A stretch of 64,000 bases of DNA from contig AP026162.1 of the NCBI GenBank assembly GCA_030295235.1, positions 2,170,001 through 2,234,000 of the forward strand. The letters run 5' to 3'. The position numbers and the translations under genes are program-made. The stretch's first letter is position 1. Each line of letters begins with the position of its first letter. The DNA comes from Fistulifera solaris (lineage: Eukaryota; Bacillariophyta; Bacillariophyceae; Naviculales; Stauroneidaceae). The notes beneath the pieces were generated by a model that did not search any database, had not been told where the DNA came from, and saw only the letters and a list, made by a program, of their open reading frames with translations. Shown piece by piece: positions 29,554 to 38,949 of this stretch.

Positions 29554-31148
29554 ATGAATCATTCAAAAGAGTGCCATGAAATACCAAATTGCCCTGGCTT
29601 GTACATCGATGCCTTCCGTGGGCCGTATTTGCGCAAGACACACAACATGGAACATGCGTTTATCTTGACCCATTATCACGGCGACCACTATGGCAGGCTT
29701 CCTCGTGACAATAAATATCAGGGACCCGCTTTGATTCATTGCACTCCGGTTACGGCGGCTTTATTGCGAAAGGTTCATCAGGTGCCGGATATTTTCATTG
29801 TAGAGCATGCGTACGGAGAGACGTTTTTCTTTCGACCGGTCGGGTCTGCTCCCCACGAACGTGCGAAAATCACATTGTACGACGCGAATCACTGCCCGGG
29901 CGCCGCCATTGTACTCGTGGAGCTATTCAGTGGAACCGTGCATCTTCATACGGGGGATATGCGGTACCATGATAAGATGAAGTCGTATCCTCTCGTGCAG
30001 GCAGCGGCGTTGGCTCGCAAAATCGATTTGCTGTTCTTGGACACGACTTACGCCAATCCAAAGTACGACTTTCTTTCACAGGAAGAAGCGGTCGATATCA
30101 TTGCGTCGCAAATACACGAATTGCTTGGATCCAGTCGCTCCGAAGAAAGCGATACGTTAATTTTACTTTCCTGCTATTCGATTGGGAAAGAAAAATGTTT
30201 GTGGGAAGCGTCGACTCGTTGCCATCAGCCGGTGTATGTGTCGGAACGGAAATTGGATATGTTGCAATGTATAGAGGGTTATGATGATCATGTGTCGAGT
30301 CAAATTGGTCGTCGTTGTACCCGAGATCCGAGTGCCAGTGATTTACACGTCATTCCAATGGGTGTGGCCGGTCAGATGCATCCCTTTTTCAACCCAACTT
30401 TGAAGCATGTGCCGATTATGCTCGAGAAGTTCCACGCCCAGGAATGAAGCCATTCAAAAAAGTGGTTGCATTCATTCCTACCGGATGGGCCGATGCCAGT
30501 AATTGGAACAGAAAGAACTCCGTGTCGCAATCCTTGTGTAAAGATATCCAAGTAGAAGTGCGCTTGGTGTGTTATTCTGAGCATTCGACCTTTTCAGAGC
30601 TTCAAGCTTTTGTAAATTTTTTAAAACCGCGCAAAGTCATACCCACGGTGTTCAGTGACGAGAACAATAAGCGAAGAATTGAAGCGCGTTTCAAGGTTGA
30701 CATAAATCGTGCAAAGAAAAGTCTGATTGAATCCATGTTTTCAGCCAACTCACTTTCTACCGATACGGATAGAAAAGATCTATCAAAAACATCGATTCCC
30801 TCGCTTGAAAAAAGCATGACCCCAAAGCGGCAGAAAATGACCTCCAATGAGACCCCACACGGCGTCACTTCACTCGAAGGCATGGGGTTTAGCCCTCATC
30901 GATCGAAAATTGCTTTAGAATCGTGTCACGGAAATCTTCAAGCTGCTATCGAATGGTTATTGAAAGATAAAGATTTTGAAGGAAACGTCGCAGATGTTGC
31001 TACCAAAGACAGGACCATTGTCGAGAAGCGGGGACCGCAAAAGAAGCTTGCTGACAAGTCAAAAACGTGTTGTCACAAAGTATCACAGACTTCTTTCGAC
31101 CAAAATAATGACAGATTGAATGTTGCTTTCCTGTATCTAGGAAACTAG
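29554..31148 (+). CDS. SNM1/DCLRE1-type beta-CASP nuclease with UBA domain; two frame breaks
   Basis: SNM1 nucleases are 5' exonucleases that process interstrand cross-links and telomere ends. Residues 1-220 form the metallo-beta-lactamase part: AFILTHYHGDHYGRLPR (HxHxDH metal motif), YDANHCPGAAIVLVE, HLHTGDMRYHDKM and LDTTYANPKYDF. The beta-CASP part follows (LILLSCYSIGKEKCLWEASTR, HVIPMG), then VVAFIPTGWA and VCYSEHSTFSELQAFVNFLKPRKVIPTV. A C-terminal UBA domain is seen (VTSLEGMGFSPHRSKIALESCHGNLQAAIEWLL). The frame breaks at about 30443 and again at the A5 run 31061-31065; one added A at the second restores a tail reading SQSITDFFRPK, a canonical PCNA-binding PIP box, and a stop at 31106-31108. 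The stop at 31148 belongs to the unrestored frame. About 518 residues restored. Confidence 0.88.
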
Positions 31149-32689
31149 CTTTTTTCTAGAGCAACGGCGAGCGATTGGCGACGTCTGTTGCGCTCATTCC
31201 GCTTTCGATTCAAAATTAGAAGAATCCCCATTCGAATTGCAGGAATCGCCAGAAAGACCATTGCATAAATGTGAAGGATTGGGAATATAAAAGCCAAAAC
31301 ATACCCAACTGCAAAACTTGTGGTAATTAAGCCACTCTCGTTTGTCCATTGACGTAGCCATTGAACTCCGAAAAAGTTGAGAAATCCCAAGGTAACACAA
31401 TGGATCAACTGTGTTGCTGTGAGCCTCGAAAATTTGTAGCGTTCTTCGTGCCAATAGTCCGGTACACTGTCCGATACTTGGCGACTTGCACCATCTTTGC
31501 GATATAGAAAAGCAGAAAAAGTTTCGTCGTCTTCCCAAACAGTTTGCTGGTAGGGGCCCAAGTCACTCTCGACAATTAACTCGGGAAACAGGAACTCGGC
31601 ATCCAATAATCTCTCTGTCGAGTCACATGCCTCTTTAGGAACACCGTTAAAATGCGCCACGATCAAAATGGTCTGTTCGATAAGTTGAGCCGACTGTTGG
31701 CTATTGCGCGGTGGATAATCGACATACGGTGTCAAGTCTGCTAGTGATACGCTCCCCTCCTTATGTTTTCTCGGACCACTCAAGATGACCGCAACACGCA
31801 GTCGCCAAACGGCCGAAGGATCCTCTGGTTGTGGCGGATCCGGACCAAACAAAAACTCGATGGCAATGGACAAAAGTCCTTTATGTCTCTCGCCACTTGT
31901 CGTCCCTTCTCGTTCATTCCATCCTCCTTCTCGTACCAGATAGACACCAGGAATTTCGCTCATCATCGCCGTCGAGTCTCTCCATCGCCGCATAGCCTGG
32001 TGTTGACGATTTGCTAGTTGTCGTGCACGCCACCAGTAGAAAAAGCTGGCTGGATTGCCGCAGCAACAGGACAGTACAAGAGAGAGGTCGTAAGCCATTT
32101 CCCGCATTACAGGATCTTGTCCCTCCGGAGAAGGACCGAAAACAGCGTACAACCAGAGCAGCTCACGGATGGTATAAAAAAGGGATCGGATTTGTCTCGT
32201 TAAAACGGATCGATGACCCCCATGATCTTGACCAGCTCTCGATGCCGCCACCAACATTGCTAACAAAGCCGCCATGGCGATGATACAGAGAATCAGCAAC
32301 GAGATGATGAGACCAAAAGCGGTAACGACTTTGATAGCACGTATCGTCACTTTAGCGGCAGCTTGCAACGACGTTTTGAAGTCATTCAATCGTTGTTTTT
32401 GTCGCGCACGCCGGGCAAAATCGGGCGGAAATTGGAACTCCATAGTTGCCCCTGGTTGGATGAAGCGAAACGATGCCCCATTGGGTCCTCCGCCGACCGC
32501 TGCCATTAACCCACAGAGTTCCGAACAGGCGTCGTTGACACTGATGCCCAAGGCGGCCGCAACTTTTGCGGGCCGGATAGTATGATGTGGTGCGTCTTCG
32601 ATGATTTGCAATATTTGATCTGCAAGCGACGTCTCTGCGGCAGTATCGTCGATGCCATCTTGTAGCGCACGACTTTCTTGCGAATCCAT
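31145..32689 (-). CDS. Winged-helix membrane protein resembling plant At5g03900/cyanobacterial homologues
   Basis: 514 residues in one exon. Residues 20-90 look like a small helix-turn-helix (ADQILQIIEDAPHHTIRPAKVAAALGISVNDACSELCGLMAAVGG) followed by FRFIQPGATMEFQFPPDF. Then a transmembrane helix (VVTAFGLIISLLILCIIAMAALLAML), a long soluble part (SIAIEFLFGPDPPQPEDPSAVWRLRVAVILSG) and two C-terminal hydrophobic helices (TTSFAVGYVLAFIFPILHIYAMVFLAIPAI). This order, and the FLFGP segment, recall a plant chloroplast-envelope/cyanobacterial family annotated as iron-sulphur cluster biosynthesis-like (At5g03900). No clear targeting peptide is seen at the start chosen. The match is from memory and moderate. 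Its stop overlaps or nearly touches the SNM1-like stop. Confidence 0.6.
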   Translation of the reverse strand: MDSQESRALQDGIDDTAAETSLADQILQIIEDAPHHTIRPAKVAAALGISVNDACSELCGLMAAVGGGPNGASFRFIQPGATMEFQFPPDFARRARQKQRLNDFKTSLQAAAKVTIRAIKVVTAFGLIISLLILCIIAMAALLAMLVAASRAGQDHGGHRSVLTRQIRSLFYTIRELLWLYAVFGPSPEGQDPVMREMAYDLSLVLSCCCGNPASFFYWWRARQLANRQHQAMRRWRDSTAMMSEIPGVYLVREGGWNEREGTTSGERHKGLLSIAIEFLFGPDPPQPEDPSAVWRLRVAVILSGPRKHKEGSVSLADLTPYVDYPPRNSQQSAQLIEQTILIVAHFNGVPKEACDSTERLLDAEFLFPELIVESDLGPYQQTVWEDDETFSAFLYRKDGASRQVSDSVPDYWHEERYKFSRLTATQLIHCVTLGFLNFFGVQWLRQWTNESGLITTSFAVGYVLAFIFPILHIYAMVFLAIPAIRMGILLILNRKRNERNRRRQSLAVALEKS

Positions 32690-32839
32690 TAGATGCTACG
32701 GTGTATTGTTCGTTGATTTAAAAGGTTGTTGCATGGATCGCACCAAAAAATGTAATCCTTTGTTTGAATAATTAGGACGACTTCGCTTATTGTCGAAAAT
32801 GCCGCGGACGAGAAATCAAAAAACACATCAGCATACCGG

Positions 32840-33045
32840 GTACCCACAGAATTTTCTGAAGCTCTTAAAACTACATATTCAGATTTTCTGTGTTACCTTA
32901 TCAATCCTTGGACGTGAAAACAGATTTTCTGGATGCGTCAAAACATTCCATTTTTTAGATTTTCTGGAAACTTGAAACATTACAAGCCCCGATTTTCTGG
33001 TTATGTGAGAACCCCCACACAGATTTCTGTCAGAAAAATGCATGC
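32840..33045. repeat. Degenerate repeat related to the 34-base repeat at 13.8 kb
   Basis: Five to six recurrences of AGATTTTCTGG(A) at spacings mostly of 34-41 bases, often followed by (A/T)(A/G)CGTGAAAAC or a variant, for example near 32879, 32920, 32957 and 32990. The core matches the 13799-13994 units. The rest of 32690-33248 shows no gene. Confidence 0.6.
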
Positions 33046-33248
33046 AAAAACAACATACCACCGCAGGGTAACGAGAAAGCAATGACAAGAAAAGGCTTCT
33101 ACATGAACAAGAACCCGGTTAATACTTACTTTAGCCGTACAATCATTGCCCTCACTAAACGCTTCATTCATTAAAAAAGAATAGTGCTATTGAAGAATCA
33201 CTATAAGTAAATGAAAGATTTGTCACCTATACCGGCTTTCCGAAAGCG

Positions 33249-34411
33249 ATGCTCCTTCCGAAAACATCAGCGTGGGCTGTTCGTTTGCTGGGAGTCTTAA
33301 TTACAACGTCACTACTTCTCCGATTTACACCACACGTCGAAAATCCCGCCCGAGGATACAACATTGGATTTGTTGGAAACTCCATTCTATTTTTCAATGA
33401 TCTGCCACGGGTATTGGAAGCAATGACGGGTAATGTCATCTATCAGAACAGCTGTTTACACGGAAGTTTGAATTTATTGTCTATCTTACAACGAGGAAAT
33501 GGCATGTACAACAAGTGGAGGACTCCGAACGCAAAAATTCGTCAAACGAAATACCCAAATGCGACTCTATACGATTACGGCCTTTGTAGCTTTCCTCAAC
33601 TGCTGTTTGGTTACGATGCGAACTTGTTTTCGGGCGCTTATGTGGATGACGGACGCAATCCTTGCTTTCGAGACCCCGATTACCTGGCGTACCTCAATGA
33701 TACGTACACGGCGCCCGAATGGGACTTTGTGATCATCAACGACCAGACGACGTATCCGGGAGTATATTACAAGCGCAACTCGTGTTTACTGGCGTTGAAA
33801 AATGTTTATGCCAGCATGTTATTGGAAACAAGAGTCGACCCGTCTTTCTTGTGACGCATGGCTACAACAAAACGGATTTTGGCGGTAACAACAACACCGG
33901 ATCGCCCTTGGGCAGTATTCCCGAGTTTACTAGTCGCATCTACCATGGATACGAGATCTACGCTAGAACCCTATCGGCGTACTTGCCACCGGATCAAGAA
34001 CCATTATTGGCTCCAGTGGGATTGGTTTATTTACTGATTTGGGAAAAGAATTTTGCTTTTTGGGAAAAGTTATTCTATTATGATGGTTTCCATCCTTCGC
34101 CGCATGGAACGTATCTCATTGCTTTGACGCTCTACGCGACCATGTTTCGAAAGATGCCATCTACCGATTTTGTATTACACGACAATTTAGAGGAGTTGTG
34201 GTCGAGAGCTCGGCGCATGCAAGGATATGACCTCGACTATCCGAACTTGCCCTTTCCAACATTTGAGGAGGCTTACTACATCTATCAAGCTGTACGGCGA
34301 GTTGTACTTTTAGGGCAGCTTCCATCGACTCTGATCGACGCGCAAACTATTGAAGAGATGGAAAGTGATGAAGGTTACCAAGGATGGTATAATACCGACG
34401 GCGACATTTGA
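33249..34411 (+). CDS. SGNH-hydrolase-like membrane-anchored protein, copy 1; frame break inside
   Basis: A hydrophobic N-terminal helix (AWAVRLLGVLITTSLLL) anchors the protein or acts as signal peptide. The rest has SGNH-type landmarks: GFVGNSILFFNDLPR with the Ser position of block I, VIINDQT with the Asn of block III, and DGFHPSPHGTYL with the Asp/His pair of block V. Such folds act on esters or glycans as esterases or O-acyltransferases; the substrate here is unknown. The frame changes at the AAA run 33826-33828; one more A gives LLENKSRPVFLVTHGY and continues to the stop at 34411, about 387 residues. It is a tandem paralogue of the gene starting at 34951 (shared: GNGMYN.W, YD.G.CS..QLL.G, LAPVGL.YL..WE.N). 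Confidence 0.75.
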
Positions 34412-34950
34412 TGTAATAGTTTTAGACGTTTTTGTTTAAATAAACCTACTGTGATAAGACTACATTCTTATTGAAGGAATTAGTATTTATTTGGTGGACT
34501 AGGTCCTGCGAACGTCCCTAGAATTGATATTTCGTTATGGCTTTGACTTAACTATCTCTAGCAATTGAGCAAGGGCGACTAAACGTGTGCGTGACCCTAA
34601 AGACTATATAGTCTTTAGCGTGACCCATGACCATGACTAAACTCGACTATGAGCCGAAGTGTTGACTTACAGAACTAATCCGGTACTCGTTACAATAGGG
34701 TTTCTTGTTACTACAACGGTCAGTTTATGTACGGATGCATAAGAGATTTGGAGCAACGGAAATGTATGTAGAACTTCTTTACAGAAACGAACGCCAGCAC
34801 GGCCTGTGCGCATCAAAACAAACGCAAGGAAAATGAAGCACGTTAATTTCGATGAACCCCGATGATAAAGCAGAATTATTAATAATGAACAGGGCGGTAA
34901 TTCTCAAATAGTTATCGAAAGTTTGCTGTATTGAATTGCACCACTGAAAC
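34412..34950. other. Intergenic region between the SGNH-like paralogues
   Basis: No gene seen. It contains one perfect 22-base palindrome (34597-34618) with GCGTGAC words on both sides. Confidence 0.5.
34597..34618. repeat. Perfect 22-base palindrome
   Basis: CTAAAGACTAT followed by its exact reverse complement, without loop. GTGACC lies to the left and GCGTGACCC to the right. Confidence 0.85.
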
Positions 34951-36569
34951 ATGTTAGGGAATGGAAAGAAGAGAGCCTTAGATGACAGGTCGGAGCCTTT
35001 AATAGACCAGATAGAGACGCAAGGACCTCCTTTCAGTCTCCAGGTCAGCCGCCCCCTCGAACATAATGTGACACGTTCATCAAATAATAGACAGCAACCT
35101 GTCGTCTCTGGGAACACTCAAAGGTCACTGCAATCAACAGAGGTTATCGGGACACCATGGTTCGGTCATATGACGACACAAGGGCATTCGTTAAAATCCA
35201 TTCTTCAGAGGGACGCTCTTGCATCATGGTCAGGCTCACGGCAGCTCTCGTCCGAAAGTGATATTCCCCGTGCAACTTCACGTGACCCAGGTAGTCCTCA
35301 GAATCCAATAGATCTTAGAAATGTGAGAATACCGGAAGAGGGAGATGAGGAGGGAGTTGGTGGAGGGATTGAAACCAAAATTCCATCGGAAGGGGGCTGG
35401 CTGGCGGTCATGTATCGAATAGGAATGTGGTGTTCCGGTCCTTCGGTACTCGTGGTTATTTTCCTTTTTCCGCATTCGGTCTTATCTATGGTGCGTCAAG
35501 AGAATTGGGCTACCATTTGAGTCTACGTCATATCTTTGAGCGGGTCGACTGGGAACGCGAAGTGAGTGTCGCTTTCATCGGAAATGCCTACCTATTTGTG
35601 AACGATATGCCCCGTATCATGCAGGCCATCTCGAAAAACCAAATTCATCAGAACTCTGTCATTCATCCGGGAGGATCTTTGGGTTCGCTTCTTATAACTG
35701 GAAATGGAATGTACAATGCATGGAAAACGGGCACGGCTGATCTTGGACAACAATATATCAAAGATTACGGTAGAAAGGAAGGCGTTTATGATTTTGGGAT
35801 GTGTTCCGTCAAACAGCTTTTACTTGGCGCTGATGAGTACATGGGCTACGGGAATCCTTATGGAGCCTACAAGAATGATGGCCTGAATCCTTGCATCATG
35901 GACCAATATTACTACAGTTACGTCGCTGGTATTCTCGCTGATGAACCAGTCAAGTGGGATTATGTTGTGCTGGCAGGTCAGACGAAGAGAATGGTTGTCG
36001 AATCGGCAAGGAATGACACGCTTTTTGAGCTAGTCAATAGTTACGCTCCTATGCTCAACCAGTCGGGAGCGATACCCCTTTTAGTCGATACTCATGCATT
36101 CTGGTCGGACAGTACCAACATGACCGGTCTGGGAAACGACGTACCATCTTTCACAGCCAATATTCAAAACGGCGTCAAAGTTTACGCCTCGGCTCTTGCG
36201 GAAGTGCTACCGCGCTCTCAGGCTCCTATCATTGCCCCAGTCGGACTTGCTTACCTCACGGTCTGGGAAGAAAATTATGATTTGTGGAGAATGCTGTTTG
36301 TGCGCGACATGGTACATGCATCAGTGTATGGCTCTTTTCTTTTTGCCTGCGTCTTGTACATGACAATATTTGGACATCGCCTTCCGGATAATGACTTTCA
36401 GTTTCCTTCGGAAGTTGCCGACTTATTTGCAACCTCACGGAAGTTAGTTGGTGGAAACCATTATTTTCCCAGTCAGGAAGAGATGTCATATTTGAAAAAT
36501 GTAGCTAAACGAGTGGTGCTGAAAGGTTATGTACCGCCGTCATTACCAAGGCACTCCTCGAACAGGTAG
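34951..36569 (+). CDS. SGNH-like membrane-anchored protein, copy 2, active-site residues changed; frame break inside
   Basis: Two overlapping frames join at the T5 run 35465-35469; one more T gives a continuous transmembrane helix (GPSVLVVIFLFSAFGLIYGA) and a protein of about 539 residues. The 150-residue N-terminus before the helix is polar and disordered-looking, which suggests a type II membrane protein. The luminal part aligns with copy 1: SVAFIGNAYLFVNDMPR, NGMYNAWKTG, YDFGMCSVKQLLLGADE, VVLAGQT, IAPVGLAYLTVWEEN and DMVHASVYGSFL. Compared with copy 1, the block-I Ser is Ala (GNA) and the block-III Asn-Asp is replaced (LAGQT), while the Asp/His of block V remain. It may be a non-catalytic relative. 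Copy 1 lacks the long cytosolic N-terminus. Confidence 0.74.
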
Positions 36570-36780
36570 CGATTTTTTGTCGATCGCCACACAGTGTCTT
36601 GCTCTTCCTTCCGTTTGCAGAGAAAATTTCAGAGAAACTGATATCTGAGCAAATCATAAGGAGTAGATATTGTTTATTAAATTGAAGTCTGCGAATTTCT
36701 TGTAATATTTCGACTATTCCCCATAGCGATAGCGACTGCAACGGGATTGGATAATTATACCTGGTAAACAAAGAAGCGCC

Positions 36781-37008
36781 GATTCTCATTCTCATGACTG
36801 AAATCCTGTCTTGGATAAGTTGAGCAACAGTTTGGGAGACAGTAGAGAAATGTCGGCTTTTTCTCGTCTTTTAGAAATTTTAAGTGCCCTTCAGAATCCA
36901 TGCTAGTTCTATGAAGATAGTGAGATTCCAAATAAGACGAGAAAGGCAACAACGTGTCTGCACGCACAAAAGAATCAATCACGATTCACGACTGAAATGT
37001 AGTCTTGT
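36781..37008. repeat. Two partial arms of the foldback repeat family
   Basis: At 36781-36814 and 36979-37008 the words GATTC, (A/T)(C/T)GACTGAAAT and (G/A)TCTTG recur in the same order as in the arms of the element at 19339-19470. Both are in the same orientation, about 200 bases apart. Confidence 0.45.
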
Positions 37009-38151
37009 ATCGATGTGACGCCATAAGATGTTTTTGAACATCGGCAGCGGCATTAATCGCTTACGAAGATAGGGCACACTGCGACACGTTTCTGCTACTT
37101 GGTAAAGGTACTTACACAACAACAAAAAAACTCCGAGAAAAAAAACCAACAGTCGCAATCAATCCGAAAAGTGTAACGTTCGTTTTGATGAAGGGGGTCT
37201 GGGGGTGAGGGGTGCTCGGTCATCATTATTTTTAGGCTGTTTTTTAGGCTGTTTACTATGGTGAGTAATGTTCTAAAAAAGTCGCTCCACAGTCTTTTGC
37301 ACTACTTAAAGTGAATAGACTAGATTTGGGTCATTTTAATGATTTGTTCTTTCTTGTATCGTCTGAAGCAGCTAAATTTATTATTGCAAAGCTATGAAAT
37401 GGCCTCTAGGTCCTAGGTAAGTACTATTTACGTGGAAAGGTCTGTGGATTTTTCGAACGAAAAATTTATGTACTTATTAGTATTGGCTATATTTTCTTCC
37501 TTTTCCTTCTGATAATAGCCTTCTGTAGTTGTATTGGAAGCAAAAATAAAACGTCGGTCATTGAAAAAGCACTAGAGTGTATCATTGCTTTTTGTCATGA
37601 CGAAATCCCAGCTTATCTACTCTAAACTTTACAGTAAATGATCTAAGGTTGTTTCGTAATCTTTCTAGTCGATTCCAACGTTTTCCAGCTTTTTTGTTTT
37701 ACCTTTTGTCGCGTTTCTGCAAGTGTGGTGTCAATGCTATCCACAGAAGACATGTTTAAACGTTCATTATCGATCATTTTGTTGAAATGCTTTCCTTACT
37801 AAAGAACAGGTTTAAAGGGTGAAGCAGTCTGCAGTCTGCACCGCTTGACGTAAATAAGTTCATAGATTTTCTGTTCATGCTAGACCCTACATATACTTCG
37901 TAGCAGACGGCATATCCGTTAGTCTAAAAACGTTGTCCGTAGACTGGTCTCCTTTGTAAGGCTAGTACATTAGCTATTCTTGTGTCCTGATAATCCGGAA
38001 TTGTTTTGAATCACTCCAGGAAAGTTCTCTGCCTTTCGTTTCGATGTCGTTCAGTTGTTTACGCAGGATATAAAGAATCATGACTCCGTTTTCATTTCTT
38101 GATGATGATTTTATGTCGTTCTGCATTTAGTCGACTCGGGATACGCATGAC

Positions 38152-38340
38152 AGCATCGATAGAGAAGATAGATTGACTAGACTTTAATTCATCCAACTAA
38201 ACCTGTGATCAACGATACAGCAAACAGAATTTCCGTGTATTTAGACAAGGAGAGGTCTTAGTGTCATTAACAGAAATAATAGAACAGCTTCGATAGATAA
38301 GATAGATCGACTAGACTAATTCATCCAAATCCGATCAACA
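38152..38340. repeat. Local direct duplication
   Basis: GC(A/T)TCGATAGA(G/T)AAGATAGAT(T/C)GACTAGAC with the following AATTCATCCAA occurs at 38153 and again at 38287, 134 bases later. ACAACTAAACAAATTCT is then repeated twice in tandem at 38352-38385. Confidence 0.7.
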
Positions 38341-38949
38341 CGGAATATTTCACAACTAAACAAATTCTACAACTAAACAAATTCTTTACATTATCTGCCT
38401 GAAAAAAGACACAGCATACAAAACTTCCGTATCTCTCAGTCATTACTTGCAGAAAAAGACAGCCGCGATACACAAGAAAACTCGACTAGCCAAAAGTCAT
38501 CCAACTTCGATACGTAGTCCATACCAGGTAGCAACCCTACACGCCTATTTGTCCTATTTGCCTTTACAAAGAAATCATAGTCTAATTCCAAATAATAAAA
38601 AAATGAAAGACACCGGGTACTGTACATGCACAGAATTCCCGTATGCCAGAATCAGAGAATAGAACCAGTAAGACTCGATCACTTTTCCGCCTCTTAAGGC
38701 GCCAGCCAACAATCAGCAAGGAAAGACCTCGAAGGTTCAGCGAATTGAATGCAGAGACCTGCGAAAGCTATTACTGCTGTTGTTTTTACACGAAGAACTT
38801 GAAAACATCTCTTGGGTCGTAAGAGGGTGTGCAAAGGACGAGCTTTTTGTCGCATTGAGGGCCTGCTGCAAGACATCACACGATCGAAAGCGAAGCATTG
38901 CCTTCAAAATAAGCATTTGACGTGCTTTCAATCATTGGTACTTTTCATT

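Larger units (their letters stand above)
36570..38949. other. 2.4 kb gene-free region
   Basis: No convincing gene on either strand; open frames are short and without recognisable domains. It contains two arm-like fragments of the foldback repeat family (about 36781 and 36979), a G-rich stretch (37191-37217) and a local duplication at 38152-38340. The right end should hold the promoter of the EDR2-like gene. Confidence 0.5.

Noticed and set aside
34951-35520. Independent 189-residue gene upstream of SGNH copy 2
   Set aside because: Its C-terminal hydrophobic helix continues into the next frame when one T is added at 35465-35469, giving one membrane-anchored protein.
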